DNA of 64,000 bases, from NCBI RefSeq assembly GCF_014648895.1, contig NZ_BMRZ01000021.1:1-64000 (forward strand), written 5' to 3'. Shown in pieces: positions 17,474 through 26,391 of the stretch (its first letter is position 1; each line of letters starts with the position of its first letter). The stretch comes from Streptomyces tanashiensis. Its GTDB lineage: Bacteria; Actinomycetota; Actinomycetes; Streptomycetales; Streptomycetaceae. Under the pieces are notes generated by a model. It ran no database searches, was not told the DNA's origin, and saw nothing but the letters and a program-made list of their open reading frames with translations. A program made the position numbers and the translations under genes.

Positions 17474-18162
17474 TGCATACCGTCCAGGCCGTCGAGAAGC
17501 TTGTCCTTGCAGGCCGCGACGGCCTGCTTGTACGCCGGGGAGTCACGGTCGAAGGACGGGCTCGCCGGGTTCGGATCGCCGCCCGGGATCACGTTGCCAC
17601 CGGACATCGTCGGGTTCTGGAACCGCGACACGCCGTGTGAGCGCATGCACTGGGCGTGCGCGAGCATCGACTCGTACTCCGTCTGCGTGTCGCGCTCGGG
17701 CTCCTGCTGCGACGCCGCGGTCATCTCGGCCACGCAGACGCCGTTCTTGCCGCCCTTGGACACCTCGGGGTACGTGGGGCTCAGCTCGTCGATCTTCGTC
17801 CAGTCCAGGTAGCCGCTCAGCTTGGGGTCGGGGAACTCCTTGACGCCGCCCTTGCCGCGCATGCACCGCACGTACGTCATCTGCGCGTCGTAGAAGGCAC
17901 CCTTGCCGCCGGCCGCCGACGAGCCGCCGTCGCCGGAGCCGCTCGGGGTGGCGGCAGAGGCCGTCGGCTCGTCGGGGACGGTGGCCACGCCGGCGTCCTT
18001 GACCCCGGCGTCGGTGCCGCAGGCGACAGCGAGCGAGAGAACCGGAAGGGCGAGCAACGAGGCGAGAACGGCACGGGACCGGCGGCGGGTACGGAGTCGC
18101 ACGCGGGCGTCGCGGTCGGTGGCGCTCGAGGGGTTCGAGGCGTTCATGGTGTTCGAGGTCAT
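17470..18162 (-). CDS. Lipoprotein with CMR motifs, first gene of MacAB-like operon
   Basis: 230 residues from ATG 18160-18162. An arginine-rich N-terminus and hydrophobic segment end in LAVACG, a lipobox, predicting a lipid-anchored extracytoplasmic protein. The mature domain has two related motifs, YVRCMRGKG and HAQCMRSHG, plus a late Cys (AVAACKDKL). This pattern recurs in actinobacterial lipoproteins next to MacAB-like transporters, but its function is unknown. Longer in-frame starts upstream place the lipobox too far from the N-terminus. It is divergent from a two-component system, which is its likely regulator. Confidence 0.8.
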   Translation of the reverse strand: MTSNTMNASNPSSATDRDARVRLRTRRRSRAVLASLLALPVLSLAVACGTDAGVKDAGVATVPDEPTASAATPSGSGDGGSSAAGGKGAFYDAQMTYVRCMRGKGGVKEFPDPKLSGYLDWTKIDELSPTYPEVSKGGKNGVCVAEMTAASQQEPERDTQTEYESMLAHAQCMRSHGVSRFQNPTMSGGNVIPGGDPNPASPSFDRDSPAYKQAVAACKDKLLDGLDGMQ

Positions 18163-18216
18163 GCGGACGACCCTCAGGCCCGCACATGATGGTCTCTCCC
18201 CCGCCGTTCCATGAAC

Positions 18217-18245
18217 ACGTAACACCACATGATGAGAACGTAACA
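18217..18245. promoter_or_regulatory. Direct repeats likely bound by the adjacent response regulator
   Basis: ACGTAACA occurs at 18217-18224 and again at 18238-18245, 21 bp apart (two helical turns), in the gap between the lipoprotein operon and the response-regulator gene. GTAAC-type half-sites are reported for streptomycete OmpR-family regulators such as AfsQ1 and MtrA. A second pair, CACATGATG at 18183-18191 and 18226-18234, overlaps the same region. Confidence 0.45.
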
Positions 18246-18316
18246 ATGCCGCTGGCCTGCGTATCCGAGCCTTGATCCGGGGCTTCGAAACGGAATCCTC
18301 GCCCATAATCGGACGC

Positions 18317-19006
18317 ATGCCCCATGTGCTTCTCATCGAGGACGACGCCGCCGTGCGCGACGGCATGGAACTCGTCCTGCGCCGACACGGCTACGACGTC
18401 GACACCGCGGCCACCGGTGAGGAAGCCCTCGACCTGCTCGACAGCACCGCCGGGAAGGCGGTGGAGCTCGCCGTGCTCGACCTCATGCTGCCCGGCATCG
18501 ACGGCTTCGAGGTCTGCCGCCGCCTCCGCGCCCGTTCCACCCTGCCCGTGATCATGCTCACGGCCCGCGGCGACGACTCCGACATCGTCCGCGGCCTGGA
18601 GGCCGGCGCCGACGACTACGTCGTCAAGCCCGTCACCGCCCCCGTCCTGGAAGCCCGCATCAAGGCCGCACTGCGCCGGGCCGAGCCGCAGCCCGCGCAC
18701 CCCGAGCGATCCGAGTACACCGGACTCGTCCTCGACCGCGCCGGACTGACCGTCACCAAGAACGGCGACCCCGTCCCCCTGCCGCCCATCGAGCTGCGGC
18801 TGCTCCTGGAGCTCTCCGCGTCGCCCGGCCGGGTCCTCAGCCGGGAGCAGCTCCTCGAACGGGTCTGGGACCATGACTTCCTCGGGGACTCGCGCCTCGT
18901 CGACGCGGCCGTGGGGCGACTGCGCGCCAAGATCGAGGACGAGGCGGCGCGCCCGCGCTACATCCAGACCGTCCGCGGCTTCGGCTACCGCTTCGGCCCG
19001 ATATGA
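18317..19006 (+). CDS. OmpR-family response regulator
   Basis: 229 residues from ATG 18317. The receiver domain has the acidic pair (IEDD), the phospho-acceptor Asp55 in LAVLDLMLPG, and the conserved Lys (DDYVVKP). The C-terminal winged helix has RVLSREQLLERVW and ends in YIQTVRGFGYRF, typical of OmpR/PhoB. The stop overlaps the kinase start (ATGA at 19003-19006). It lies divergent from the MacAB-like operon with repeated sites between them, so it probably controls both directions. The three-gene RR-HK-GerMN lipoprotein arrangement mirrors MtrA-MtrB-LpqB. Confidence 0.95.
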   Translation: MPHVLLIEDDAAVRDGMELVLRRHGYDVDTAATGEEALDLLDSTAGKAVELAVLDLMLPGIDGFEVCRRLRARSTLPVIMLTARGDDSDIVRGLEAGADDYVVKPVTAPVLEARIKAALRRAEPQPAHPERSEYTGLVLDRAGLTVTKNGDPVPLPPIELRLLLELSASPGRVLSREQLLERVWDHDFLGDSRLVDAAVGRLRAKIEDEAARPRYIQTVRGFGYRFGPI

Positions 19007-20496
19007 ACCCGCCCCGCCGCACGCCGCCCGGCCGCGAGTCCCGGGGCGGGCGCCGCCCCCGCGGACCGTGGCTGGGGAGCCTGCGCACCCGCCTGGTCGT
19101 CACGTTCGTCCTCGTCACCCTGACCGGCTCCGCCACCGCCACCGCGCTCGCCTACCGCGAGGCGCGCACCGCCATCCTCAAGCGCGCCCAGGACTCCTTC
19201 CAGCACAACCTCCACGACCGCGTCACCACCCTCGCGCCCGACATCGACCTGCCGCCGACCGAACGCGGCCTCACCGAACTCTCCGAGCGCGTCTCGCAGA
19301 GCCTCGACGGCGCCCCGCTCGTCATCAGCCGCTACCGCGAGCTCCAGGGCGTCTCCGACACGCTCGCCGACCAGAGCAGGATCACCCCGCAGCTGCGCGA
19401 GGCGGTCCGCACGCGCGGCACGATGAGCTTCCAGCGCGTCACCCGCCACGACATCCCGTATCTGGCCGTCGGCACACCCGTCACCTTCGCCGACGACGGC
19501 CGGGCCTCGGGCCTGGAGATCTACGCCGTCGCCTCGCTGCGGCCCGAGCAGGACGACACGGCGGCACTGCTCACGGCGGTACGGGACGGCGTCGCCCCCG
19601 TCGTCCTGCTCTCCGCCCTTCTCGCCCTGCTCTCCGCACGAGCCGTCCTGCGCCCGGTGCGCGACCTGGGGCGGGCGACCCGGAAGCTGGCCGAGGGGGA
19701 CCTCTCGATCCGGGTGACCGTGAAGGGCCGCGACGAACTCGGCAATCTGGCCCAGGACTTCAACGAGACGGCCGACGAACTCCAGTCCTCGGTCACCCAC
19801 CTGCGCGACCAGGAGGAGCGTGCCCGGCGCTTCGTCGCCGACGTCTCCCACGAACTGCGCACCCCGCTCGCGGCGATGACCATGGTGGCCACCGTCCTGG
19901 AGGAGGACGCCGACCAGCTCCCGCCCGACACGGCCCGTGCCGCCCGCACGGTCAGCGCCGAGACGGCGAAGCTCTCCCGCCTGGTCGACGACCTGATGGA
20001 GATGTCCCGCTTCGACTCCGGTGCGGCCCGCCTGACCCTCACCGACACCGACCTGGCCGAGGCGATCCGGGCGAGCCTGGCCCTGCGGGGCTGGACGGAC
20101 GAGGCGCAGGTCGACCTCCCCGACGGCGTACGCGCCCCGCTGGACCGCCGCCGCCTCGACGTGATCATCGCCAACCTGGTGGGCAACGCGCTCCGGCACG
20201 GCGCACCCCCGGTGACCCTCGCGCTCACGACCACCGGGCACACGGCGGTCGTCACCGTCGCGGACCGGGGCCCCGGCCTCTCGGCCGACGCACTCACCCA
20301 CGTCTTCGACCGCTTCTACAAGGCGGACGCGGCACGCACCCGCTCCGAAGGCAGCGGCCTCGGCACCGCCATATCCCTGGAGAACGCCCGCCTGCACGGC
20401 GGCACCATCGAGGCCGCGAACCGCCGGGACGGCGGCGCCGTCTTCACCCTCCGCCTGCCCCTGCCCGCGACCGAAGCGGAGGCCCGCACCCCATGA
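19003..20496 (+). CDS. Sensor histidine kinase
   Basis: 497 residues. There are two transmembrane helices (about 29-50 and 197-215) around an external sensor of about 145 residues. A HAMP domain follows (RPVRDLGRATRKLAEGDLSIR), then HisKA with His283 in FVADVSHELRTP and the ATP-binding domain (NLVGNALRHG, DRGPGL, GSGLGTAI). The start overlaps the regulator stop by 4 bp, and the stop overlaps the downstream lipoprotein start by 4 bp, giving a tightly coupled trio. The stimulus is unknown. Control of a wall-spanning exporter suggests envelope stress or a cell-wall-active compound. Confidence 0.95.
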   Translation: MNPPRRTPPGRESRGGRRPRGPWLGSLRTRLVVTFVLVTLTGSATATALAYREARTAILKRAQDSFQHNLHDRVTTLAPDIDLPPTERGLTELSERVSQSLDGAPLVISRYRELQGVSDTLADQSRITPQLREAVRTRGTMSFQRVTRHDIPYLAVGTPVTFADDGRASGLEIYAVASLRPEQDDTAALLTAVRDGVAPVVLLSALLALLSARAVLRPVRDLGRATRKLAEGDLSIRVTVKGRDELGNLAQDFNETADELQSSVTHLRDQEERARRFVADVSHELRTPLAAMTMVATVLEEDADQLPPDTARAARTVSAETAKLSRLVDDLMEMSRFDSGAARLTLTDTDLAEAIRASLALRGWTDEAQVDLPDGVRAPLDRRRLDVIIANLVGNALRHGAPPVTLALTTTGHTAVVTVADRGPGLSADALTHVFDRFYKADAARTRSEGSGLGTAISLENARLHGGTIEAANRRDGGAVFTLRLPLPATEAEARTP

Positions 20497-21002
20497 CCCG
20501 CAGACCTGCCGCCCTGATGCTGCCGGCGGCCGCGCTGGCGGCCGTACTGACGTCCTGCGGAGTGCAGCCGAGCGGAGTGATCGGCGCGGGCGAACCGCCG
20601 ACCGGCCTCACCAAGGGCCTCCGCCTCTACTTCGTCTCGCCGGCGGGTCACCTCGAAGGCGTCTCGCGCCCCGACGCGCAGATCACCGGCCTGGACGCGG
20701 CGCTCAAACTCCTGGTCTCGGGCCCCACCGAGCCCGAGCAGAAGCGGGGCCTGACGACCCTGGTCAGCAGGATCTCCTACGACACCACGGCGGAGGCCAC
20801 CCGCGTGACCCTGCGCTCTCCGGGTACCACCTTCTCCGGCAACCGCCGGGACGACCTGATCAACGGCCAGCTCGTCTGCACCCTTGCTCGCGCCCAGTCC
20901 ACCCTCCACCCCGCGATCCGCCCGGACGACGTCCAGGTCACCCTGATCGGCGACGGCCGGCCGGTGGGCCCGTACCGGTGCTCCCAGTTCATGGGCGGCT
21001 AG
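20493..21002 (+). CDS. GerMN-domain lipoprotein linked to the two-component system
   Basis: 169 residues from ATG 20493, overlapping the kinase stop by 4 bp (ATGA). The signal ends in a lipobox (AAVLTSCG), so the protein is anchored outside the membrane. The mature region matches a GerMN-like fold: a strand LRLYFVSP, then ALKLLVSGPTEPEQ and GLTTLV, the pattern also seen in LpqB and in sporulation/germination lipoproteins. By analogy with LpqB acting on MtrB, it may modulate the kinase from outside. The translational coupling supports this, but it is inference. Confidence 0.8.
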   Translation: MTRRPAALMLPAAALAAVLTSCGVQPSGVIGAGEPPTGLTKGLRLYFVSPAGHLEGVSRPDAQITGLDAALKLLVSGPTEPEQKRGLTTLVSRISYDTTAEATRVTLRSPGTTFSGNRRDDLINGQLVCTLARAQSTLHPAIRPDDVQVTLIGDGRPVGPYRCSQFMGG

Positions 21003-21026
21003 GGCGCTGCGGCATACGATCCGTCG

Positions 21027-21593
21027 ATGAACGCTTCTGTCACGCTCCATGCCGCCGCGACGCCGACCGCTCCCGCTCTCACCCTTCGCCCCTGGTGCGC
21101 GCAGGACGTCGCCGCGCTGGTCGACGTGTACCGGGACCCCGATCTGCGGCGTTGGGCGAGTGCTCCGATCGAGAGTGCGGACGATGGGCTGCAGTGGGTG
21201 CGGGCCCAGGAGCGGGGCTGGGCGACGGGCGCCCGGTTCGGCTTCGCCGTCGTCGAGGAGCCCCTGGATGCGGCACCGCCGCGGTTGGTGGGCAACGTGG
21301 TGCTCAAGGGAGCCGGAACCGGCAAGCCTTCCGCCGAGGTCGGCTACTGGACGGCGGCACAGGCGCGGGGGCGGGGCGTGGCCCCTCGGGCCCTGGGGGC
21401 GCTCACCGACTGGGCCTTCGACGCCTTCCAGGCGGACGGTCTGGAAGGCCTTGAACTTCTCCACCAGGTCGACAACCTGGCATCCTGCCGCGTCGCCGAG
21501 AAGAGCGGCTTCGCGTGGGACAGGATCCTTCCGTCGGCTCCGCCCGCCTACCCGCTCGACGGACATCTGCACATACGGCGGCTGCCCCGGTGA
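21027..21593 (+). CDS. GNAT-family N-acetyltransferase (RimJ/RimL-like)
   Basis: 188 residues from ATG 21027. The order of motifs is that of RimJ/RimL acetyltransferases: LRPWCAQDVAALVDVYRDP near the start, VGNVVLKG in the core, VGYWTAAQARGRGVAPRAL (acetyl-CoA pyrophosphate loop RGRG) and NLASCRVAEKSGF near the end. It is cytosolic. Typical substrates are ribosomal or small-molecule amines; none can be inferred here. It begins 24 bases after the GerMN lipoprotein gene and could be read through from it. Confidence 0.9.
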   Translation: MNASVTLHAAATPTAPALTLRPWCAQDVAALVDVYRDPDLRRWASAPIESADDGLQWVRAQERGWATGARFGFAVVEEPLDAAPPRLVGNVVLKGAGTGKPSAEVGYWTAAQARGRGVAPRALGALTDWAFDAFQADGLEGLELLHQVDNLASCRVAEKSGFAWDRILPSAPPAYPLDGHLHIRRLPR

Positions 21594-21728
21594 CGAGGTC
21601 TACCGCCACTCCTCTCTCGCGGCGAGGGGTGCGCCTGTGCTCGCCGCACGCGACTGCATCCTTCGGCCTACCGTGTTCTCGGCCCTGGGGAGGATGATCT
21701 TGCGGCACCGCCGCGAGAGGGTTGATCC

Positions 21729-21959
21729 GTGCGAACAACCATCGGATACACCGTCGAAAGCATCGGCTACGTCATAGGAGCCCAGGGGCTTGTCAGCTTC
21801 GCTTCGCAGACCTTCGTCGGCACGGAGTGGGGCTGGTTGCACAAGGTCGTCGACCTTCCGTCCGCGGCCTACCTGGGCATCCTCGCCGTGGGGCTCGCGC
21901 TCATCGCCGTGGGGGTGAGGACGCGGAAGCAGCCGCGTCGGCCTTCTCTGCAGGGATGA
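21729..21959 (+). CDS. Small hypothetical membrane protein
   Basis: 76 residues from GTG 21729 with GAGAGGG seven bases upstream. Two hydrophobic segments are seen (residues about 11-28 and 46-62), followed by a basic tail (RTRKQPRR), predicting a two-span protein with the tail inside. No family was recognised. The clear ribosome site and codon usage support it as a real gene. Confidence 0.6.
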   Translation: MRTTIGYTVESIGYVIGAQGLVSFASQTFVGTEWGWLHKVVDLPSAAYLGILAVGLALIAVGVRTRKQPRRPSLQG

Positions 21960-21993
21960 GCCCGGACACATGGGACCTGGCCCGGCACCCGGC

Positions 21994-22656
21994 TCAGGTT
22001 CCGGGGAGGATACGGCGCGTCTCGTAGGCCCACATCGCGATCTCGACCCGGTTGCGGGCGCCGAGTTTGGCCATCAGGCTGGCCAGATGCGTCTTCACCG
22101 TGCTGAGGCTGATGTGCAGTGCATCGGCGATCTCGGTGTTGGTCAGCCCGCGGGCGACGGCGAGGAGCACCTGCTCCTCGCGGGCGGTGACCGGGGAGAC
22201 CGGCTGGGCCACGGGCCGGCCGGCGGGCAGGTCCGCGAATGTCTGGAGCAGACGGACGGTGACGCTGGGCGCGATGAGCGCCTCACCGTCGGACGCCGAC
22301 CGTACGGCCTGGGCCAGAAGGTCCGGTCCCGTGTCCTTGAGGAGGAATCCGCGGGCGCCGGCACGCAGTGAGCCGTAGACGTACTCGTCGAGGTCGAACG
22401 TGGTGATGACGACCACGGCCAGCGGGTCGGCGACGCCCGGGCCGGCGACCATCCGGGTGGCCTCGAGACCGTCGATCACGGGCATGCGGATGTCGAACAG
22501 GCAGACGTCGGGGCGCAGCTCGCGGGCCAGACGTACCGCTTCCTGTCCGTCGGCGGCCTCGCCGACCACCTCGATGCCGGGCTGGGCGTTCAGCATGATC
22601 CGCAGCCCGGTGCGGATGATGGTCTGGTCGTCAGCGACGAGGACGCGGATGGGCAC
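21994..22656 (-). CDS. NarL/LuxR-family response regulator
   Basis: 220 residues from GTG 22654-22656. The receiver has the acidic pair (VADDQ), phospho-acceptor Asp55 in VCLFDIRMP and a conserved Lys (FLLKD). The C-terminal LuxR-type helix-turn-helix reads VTAREEQVLLAVARGLTN, then IADALHISLSTVKTH. The start lies 26 bases inside the end of the kinase gene, so the two form one unit. The likely target is the divergent MMPL transporter beyond the kinase. Confidence 0.95.
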   Translation of the reverse strand: MPIRVLVADDQTIIRTGLRIMLNAQPGIEVVGEAADGQEAVRLARELRPDVCLFDIRMPVIDGLEATRMVAGPGVADPLAVVVITTFDLDEYVYGSLRAGARGFLLKDTGPDLLAQAVRSASDGEALIAPSVTVRLLQTFADLPAGRPVAQPVSPVTAREEQVLLAVARGLTNTEIADALHISLSTVKTHLASLMAKLGARNRVEIAMWAYETRRILPGT

Positions 22657-23803
22657 CGCTCTCGGTCCTCCCTCTCGGCAGTTCGGCTTCGACGTGCCAG
22701 CCCTGGTCGGCGCCGGGGCCGGCTTGTAGTGTGCCGCCGAGCAGCGTCGCGCGCTCGCGCAGTCCGGTGAGTCCGTATCCGGCACGGCCTCGGCCGGTGC
22801 GGTGGCCGTTGTCGCGCACGCTCACCCGTACCGTGTGCCGTTCCGCGGTGACCCGGACGACGACCTCGGTCGCGTTGACCGCATGGCGCATGGCGTTGGT
22901 CACCGACTCCTGCACGATGCGGTAGACGGCCGCGTCCACGGCCGGGGGCAGCGTGTCCAGGTCGCCGTCGAGACCCAGGTCGACCCTGAGGCGACCACCC
23001 GGGGTGCGCACCAGGCGCTCCAGATCCGCGACGCCGGCAGGCGGCGCCAGCTCGGCGCCGGCCCCGCGGTCGCGCAGCGCGGCGACCATGGCTCGCATCT
23101 CCTCCAGCGTGCGCGCCCCTTCCTCCTCGACCCCCTCCAGCGCCTCGACGGCGGCGGACGGGTCGGTGCCCGCGAGCACCCGGCCCGCCTGGGCGCTGAT
23201 CACCATGGCCGACACGTGGTGGGCCACCGTGTCGTGCAGTTCCCGGGCGAGCTGCTCACGCTCGCGGGAGCGTACCTGCTCCAACTGCCGCTCGCGAGCG
23301 GTCCCCCAGAACCGCACGGCGGCCCCGATCAAGCCGGGCAGCGACAGGAAGACGAAGCCCCCGACCTGCTCGGCGGCCGGGGTGTCGTCCGCGACGACAC
23401 CCAGCGCGAAGGCCGTGAGGATCACCGCGCTGCCCAGCACGATCTCCCGTCCCGATCCCCACCGGGGCAGCGCGTACACCAGTACGAGCACGACCATGCT
23501 GGTGTCCAGGCCGACGTGCTCGCGCGGTGCGCCGACCAGCGAGGCCAGCTGGAGCAGGATCACCGAGCCGAACCCCAGCGTGACCATGGCCAGTGGGCGG
23601 GTCCGGCGCCACAGGGGCAGCAGGCACAGCCATACGGCGAACACCACCGCCACCGGCCGCCACACGACGTTCTCGCGCAGGGTGGCCTCCAGCACCACAG
23701 CGCCCAGGCTCACGGCGAGCAGCGCCCAGTCCCGCCACACCCGGGCGGGCGCGTCGGGCGGCCGGGGTTCGGTCCACAGGGTTCGCAGGTCGTCTCGCAG
23801 CAC
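22631..23803 (-). CDS. NarL-type sensor histidine kinase
   Basis: 390 residues from GTG 23801-23803. Five or so hydrophobic helices in the first ~165 residues form a membrane sensor without a large external loop. A HisKA_3 dimerisation domain follows with His190 in ARELHDTVAHHVSAM. The HATPase_c domain has NAMRHA and GYGLTGLRERATLLGG. In-frame extensions upstream would run through the divergent promoter and lack family similarity. It overlaps the regulator gene by 26 bp. Kinases with this layout often sense membrane-active compounds, which suits the neighbouring exporter. Confidence 0.9.
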   Translation of the reverse strand: MLRDDLRTLWTEPRPPDAPARVWRDWALLAVSLGAVVLEATLRENVVWRPVAVVFAVWLCLLPLWRRTRPLAMVTLGFGSVILLQLASLVGAPREHVGLDTSMVVLVLVYALPRWGSGREIVLGSAVILTAFALGVVADDTPAAEQVGGFVFLSLPGLIGAAVRFWGTARERQLEQVRSREREQLARELHDTVAHHVSAMVISAQAGRVLAGTDPSAAVEALEGVEEEGARTLEEMRAMVAALRDRGAGAELAPPAGVADLERLVRTPGGRLRVDLGLDGDLDTLPPAVDAAVYRIVQESVTNAMRHAVNATEVVVRVTAERHTVRVSVRDNGHRTGRGRAGYGLTGLRERATLLGGTLQAGPGADQGWHVEAELPRGRTESGAHPRPRR

Positions 23804-23834
23804 GGTTCTCAGCTTAGGGGCCGCGCCGTGCCGC

Positions 23835-23938
23835 GCATCGGCCGAAAGGACGGGGTGCCACTCAGCCCCGGGGCCGACGGATCCGCGGCCCGCAAGCCGA
23901 TGCCGCGGAGCGCCGCGGCGACGAACCTCGGCATCGGC
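23835..23938. promoter_or_regulatory. Three copies of GCATCGGC in the kinase/MMPL divergent region
   Basis: GCATCGGC is at 23835-23842 and 23931-23938, and its reverse complement is at 23896-23903. The last two are part of a perfect 10-bp inverted repeat (GCCGATGCCG 23896-23905, CGGCATCGGC 23929-23938). Repeated sites between a two-component system and its probable target are candidate regulator sites. Confidence 0.4.
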
Positions 23939-23978
23939 GGCCGTACAAGGACGGCCGACGAGGTGGTTGGAGGACCCG

Positions 23979-26240
23979 ATGCTCTCGAAAGCCCTGTTGC
24001 GCCTGGGCACAAGCGCCGCCCGCCATCCCTGGCGGGTGATCGCGGCATGGCTGATCGCCGCCACGCTTGCCGTCCTCGCCGCGATCGCCATCGGTGGGCG
24101 GACCGCGGACTCGATGACCGCTCCGGGACTGGACTCCCAACGGGCCGCGCAACTGATCGAGCGGGCCGGCACCGGCCAGGAGGGCATGACCGCCCAGGTG
24201 GTCGTCACGCCTCTCGACGACGGTGCGACGTTCTTCGACGACGACGGCGCGCGCACCGCTCTCACGCGGCTGCAGACCGAGGTGCAGCGGCTGCCGCACG
24301 TGCTCGGCACGAGCGACCCGGCGAGGGCGCTCGACGCGGGCCGGGACACCGCCGTGCGCGGCGGCCTCGTCTCGGCCGACGGGCGGATCGCGGTCGTCCG
24401 GGTGCAGTACCCCGACCAGAGCCGGCTGTCGGCCGACGACCTCGACGCCCTCGTCGAGCTCGGCGACCGGCTGCGCGCCGAGCTGCCCCTGCGTATCGAG
24501 ATGGGCGGGAGCCTCTTCTACGCCTTCTCCGACCCCGACGGCGGCGTGAGCGAGCTGATCGGCCTCCTCGCCGCGGCCACGATCCTGTTCCTGGCGTTCG
24601 GTTCGCTCGTCGCCGCCGCGCTTCCGATCGGCATGGCGGTCTTCGGACTGACCGTCGGGGTCGCCACGATGACGGTACTGGCGGGGGTCACGGACGTCCC
24701 CGCCTTCGCACCGGTCCTGGGCAGCATGGTCGGGCTCGGAGTGGGCATCGACTACGCGCTGTTCGTGCTCGCCAGGCACCGGGAGTACCTCGCGCGCGGG
24801 CTCGACCCCCGCGAGGCGGCGGGGCGAGCGGTGGCCACGGCGGGGAGGCCCGTGGTCTTCGCCGGCGGCACCGTCGTCGTGTCGATCCTCGGCCTGGCGG
24901 TCGCGAACGTGCCCTTCATGACGGTGGGCGGGCTCGCCGTCTCGATCGTCGTCCTGATCATGGTGCTCGCCTCGGTGACGCTGCTGCCGGCCTTCCTCGG
25001 CGCGGCGGGCCCGCGCCTGGCCCGGGCCGGCCGGATCGGCCGGGCTCTGCAGAGCAGGAAGCCGGGCCGACTCGCACGGCGGCGGGACCCGGCGGCAGGC
25101 GCGGCCCACGCCGCCGGGTGGCGTCGCTGGATCGGGCACGTCAGCCGGCACCCGGTGCCGTACGCGGTCGGCGCGGCGGGGCTGCTGCTGACCGCGACGC
25201 TGCCCGTGCTCGGCCTGCGCGTCGGCCTGCCCGACGACGGCTCGCTGCCCCACAGCCGTACCGAGCGCCGGGCCTACGACCTCGTCGCCGAGGGGTTCGG
25301 CCCGGGCACCAACGGTCCCCTCGTCATCGCCGCGGACCCCGCCGGTGATCCGGGAGTGCTGGACCGACTGGTGACAACGGTCGCGGCGGATCCGGGCATC
25401 GCATCCGTCGCGCCGACGCAGATCGATCGAGCCACCGGCATCGCGACCCTCGTGGTGTTCCCGACCACCAGCCCTCAGGACAAGGCCACGACCGACACCA
25501 TCGCCCGGCTGCGCACCGACGTGCTGCCCACGGCGATCGGGAACGGCCCGGCCAGGGCCCACGTCGGCGGCGCCGCCGCGAGCCTGTCCGATGTGGGCCA
25601 ACGCACCAGCGAGCGCCTGCCGTTGTTCGTCGCCGCCGTGCTGGCGATGTCGTTCCTGCTGCTGATGCTGGTCTTCCGCTCGATCCTCGTACCGCTCAAG
25701 GCGGTACTGCTGAATCTGCTGAGCATCGGCGCGGCCTACGGCATCATGGTCGCGGTCTTCCAGTGGGGCTGGGGAGGCGCACTCATCGGGCTGGAAGCGA
25801 CGGTTCCGATCGTGTCGTTCATCCCGATGTTCCTCTTCGCCATCCTGTTCGGCCTGTCGATGGACTACGAGGTGTTCCTCCTCTCCCGCGTACGCGAGGA
25901 GTACCTGCGCACCGGCGACAACCGCACGGCGATCGTCGAGGGCGTCTCGCGCACCGCCCGGATCATCACCTCGGCGGCCCTCATCATGGTGGCGGTCTTC
26001 CTGTCCTTCGCCGTCGCCGAGGACCCCTCCACCAAGATGTTCGGGCTCGGCCTGGCCACCGCGATCTTCATCGACGCCACGGTCGTACGCATGGTGCTGG
26101 TACCGGCGACCATGACACTCCTCGGCCGGACCAACTGGTGGCTGCCGAAGTGGCTGGACCGGATGCTTCCCCGCGGCCCGGTCGGCACCGACGCGGAATC
26201 CACGGGTGAGGCCCCGCGTCCACGGCTGGTCGACCGTTGA
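23979..26240 (+). CDS. MMPL-family RND transporter
   Basis: 753 residues from ATG 23979, with GGAGG upstream. It has two six-helix halves with the motifs GVGIDYALFVLARHRE and LSMDYEVFLLSRVREE, typical of the MMPL family, and two extracytoplasmic loops. It ends in a short charged cytoplasmic tail. It is divergent from the NarL-type two-component pair, an arrangement common for inducible drug or lipid exporters in actinomycetes. It shares topology but not close sequence with the MMPL gene at 11930, and it contains no TTA codon that I found. Confidence 0.9.
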   Translation: MLSKALLRLGTSAARHPWRVIAAWLIAATLAVLAAIAIGGRTADSMTAPGLDSQRAAQLIERAGTGQEGMTAQVVVTPLDDGATFFDDDGARTALTRLQTEVQRLPHVLGTSDPARALDAGRDTAVRGGLVSADGRIAVVRVQYPDQSRLSADDLDALVELGDRLRAELPLRIEMGGSLFYAFSDPDGGVSELIGLLAAATILFLAFGSLVAAALPIGMAVFGLTVGVATMTVLAGVTDVPAFAPVLGSMVGLGVGIDYALFVLARHREYLARGLDPREAAGRAVATAGRPVVFAGGTVVVSILGLAVANVPFMTVGGLAVSIVVLIMVLASVTLLPAFLGAAGPRLARAGRIGRALQSRKPGRLARRRDPAAGAAHAAGWRRWIGHVSRHPVPYAVGAAGLLLTATLPVLGLRVGLPDDGSLPHSRTERRAYDLVAEGFGPGTNGPLVIAADPAGDPGVLDRLVTTVAADPGIASVAPTQIDRATGIATLVVFPTTSPQDKATTDTIARLRTDVLPTAIGNGPARAHVGGAAASLSDVGQRTSERLPLFVAAVLAMSFLLLMLVFRSILVPLKAVLLNLLSIGAAYGIMVAVFQWGWGGALIGLEATVPIVSFIPMFLFAILFGLSMDYEVFLLSRVREEYLRTGDNRTAIVEGVSRTARIITSAALIMVAVFLSFAVAEDPSTKMFGLGLATAIFIDATVVRMVLVPATMTLLGRTNWWLPKWLDRMLPRGPVGTDAESTGEAPRPRLVDR

Positions 26241-26391
26241 CTCAAGTCCTGCGCGCCCTGGGCGTCCGGCACCTCAGCGCGTCACCTCGACCATGCGCTC
26301 GGTCGTTCCCGCGGCGGCCTGAATCGGTGGGCGAGGCGCTCGATCTCCCCGAGACGGGCTCCAGCCCTGGTGCCGCCCCGGCGGCCGGGGC

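Noticed and set aside
22802..25348. 848-codon plus-strand frame across the kinase and MMPL genes
   Set aside because: It crosses a divergent promoter and is Arg/Gly/His-rich nonsense in the wrong frame.
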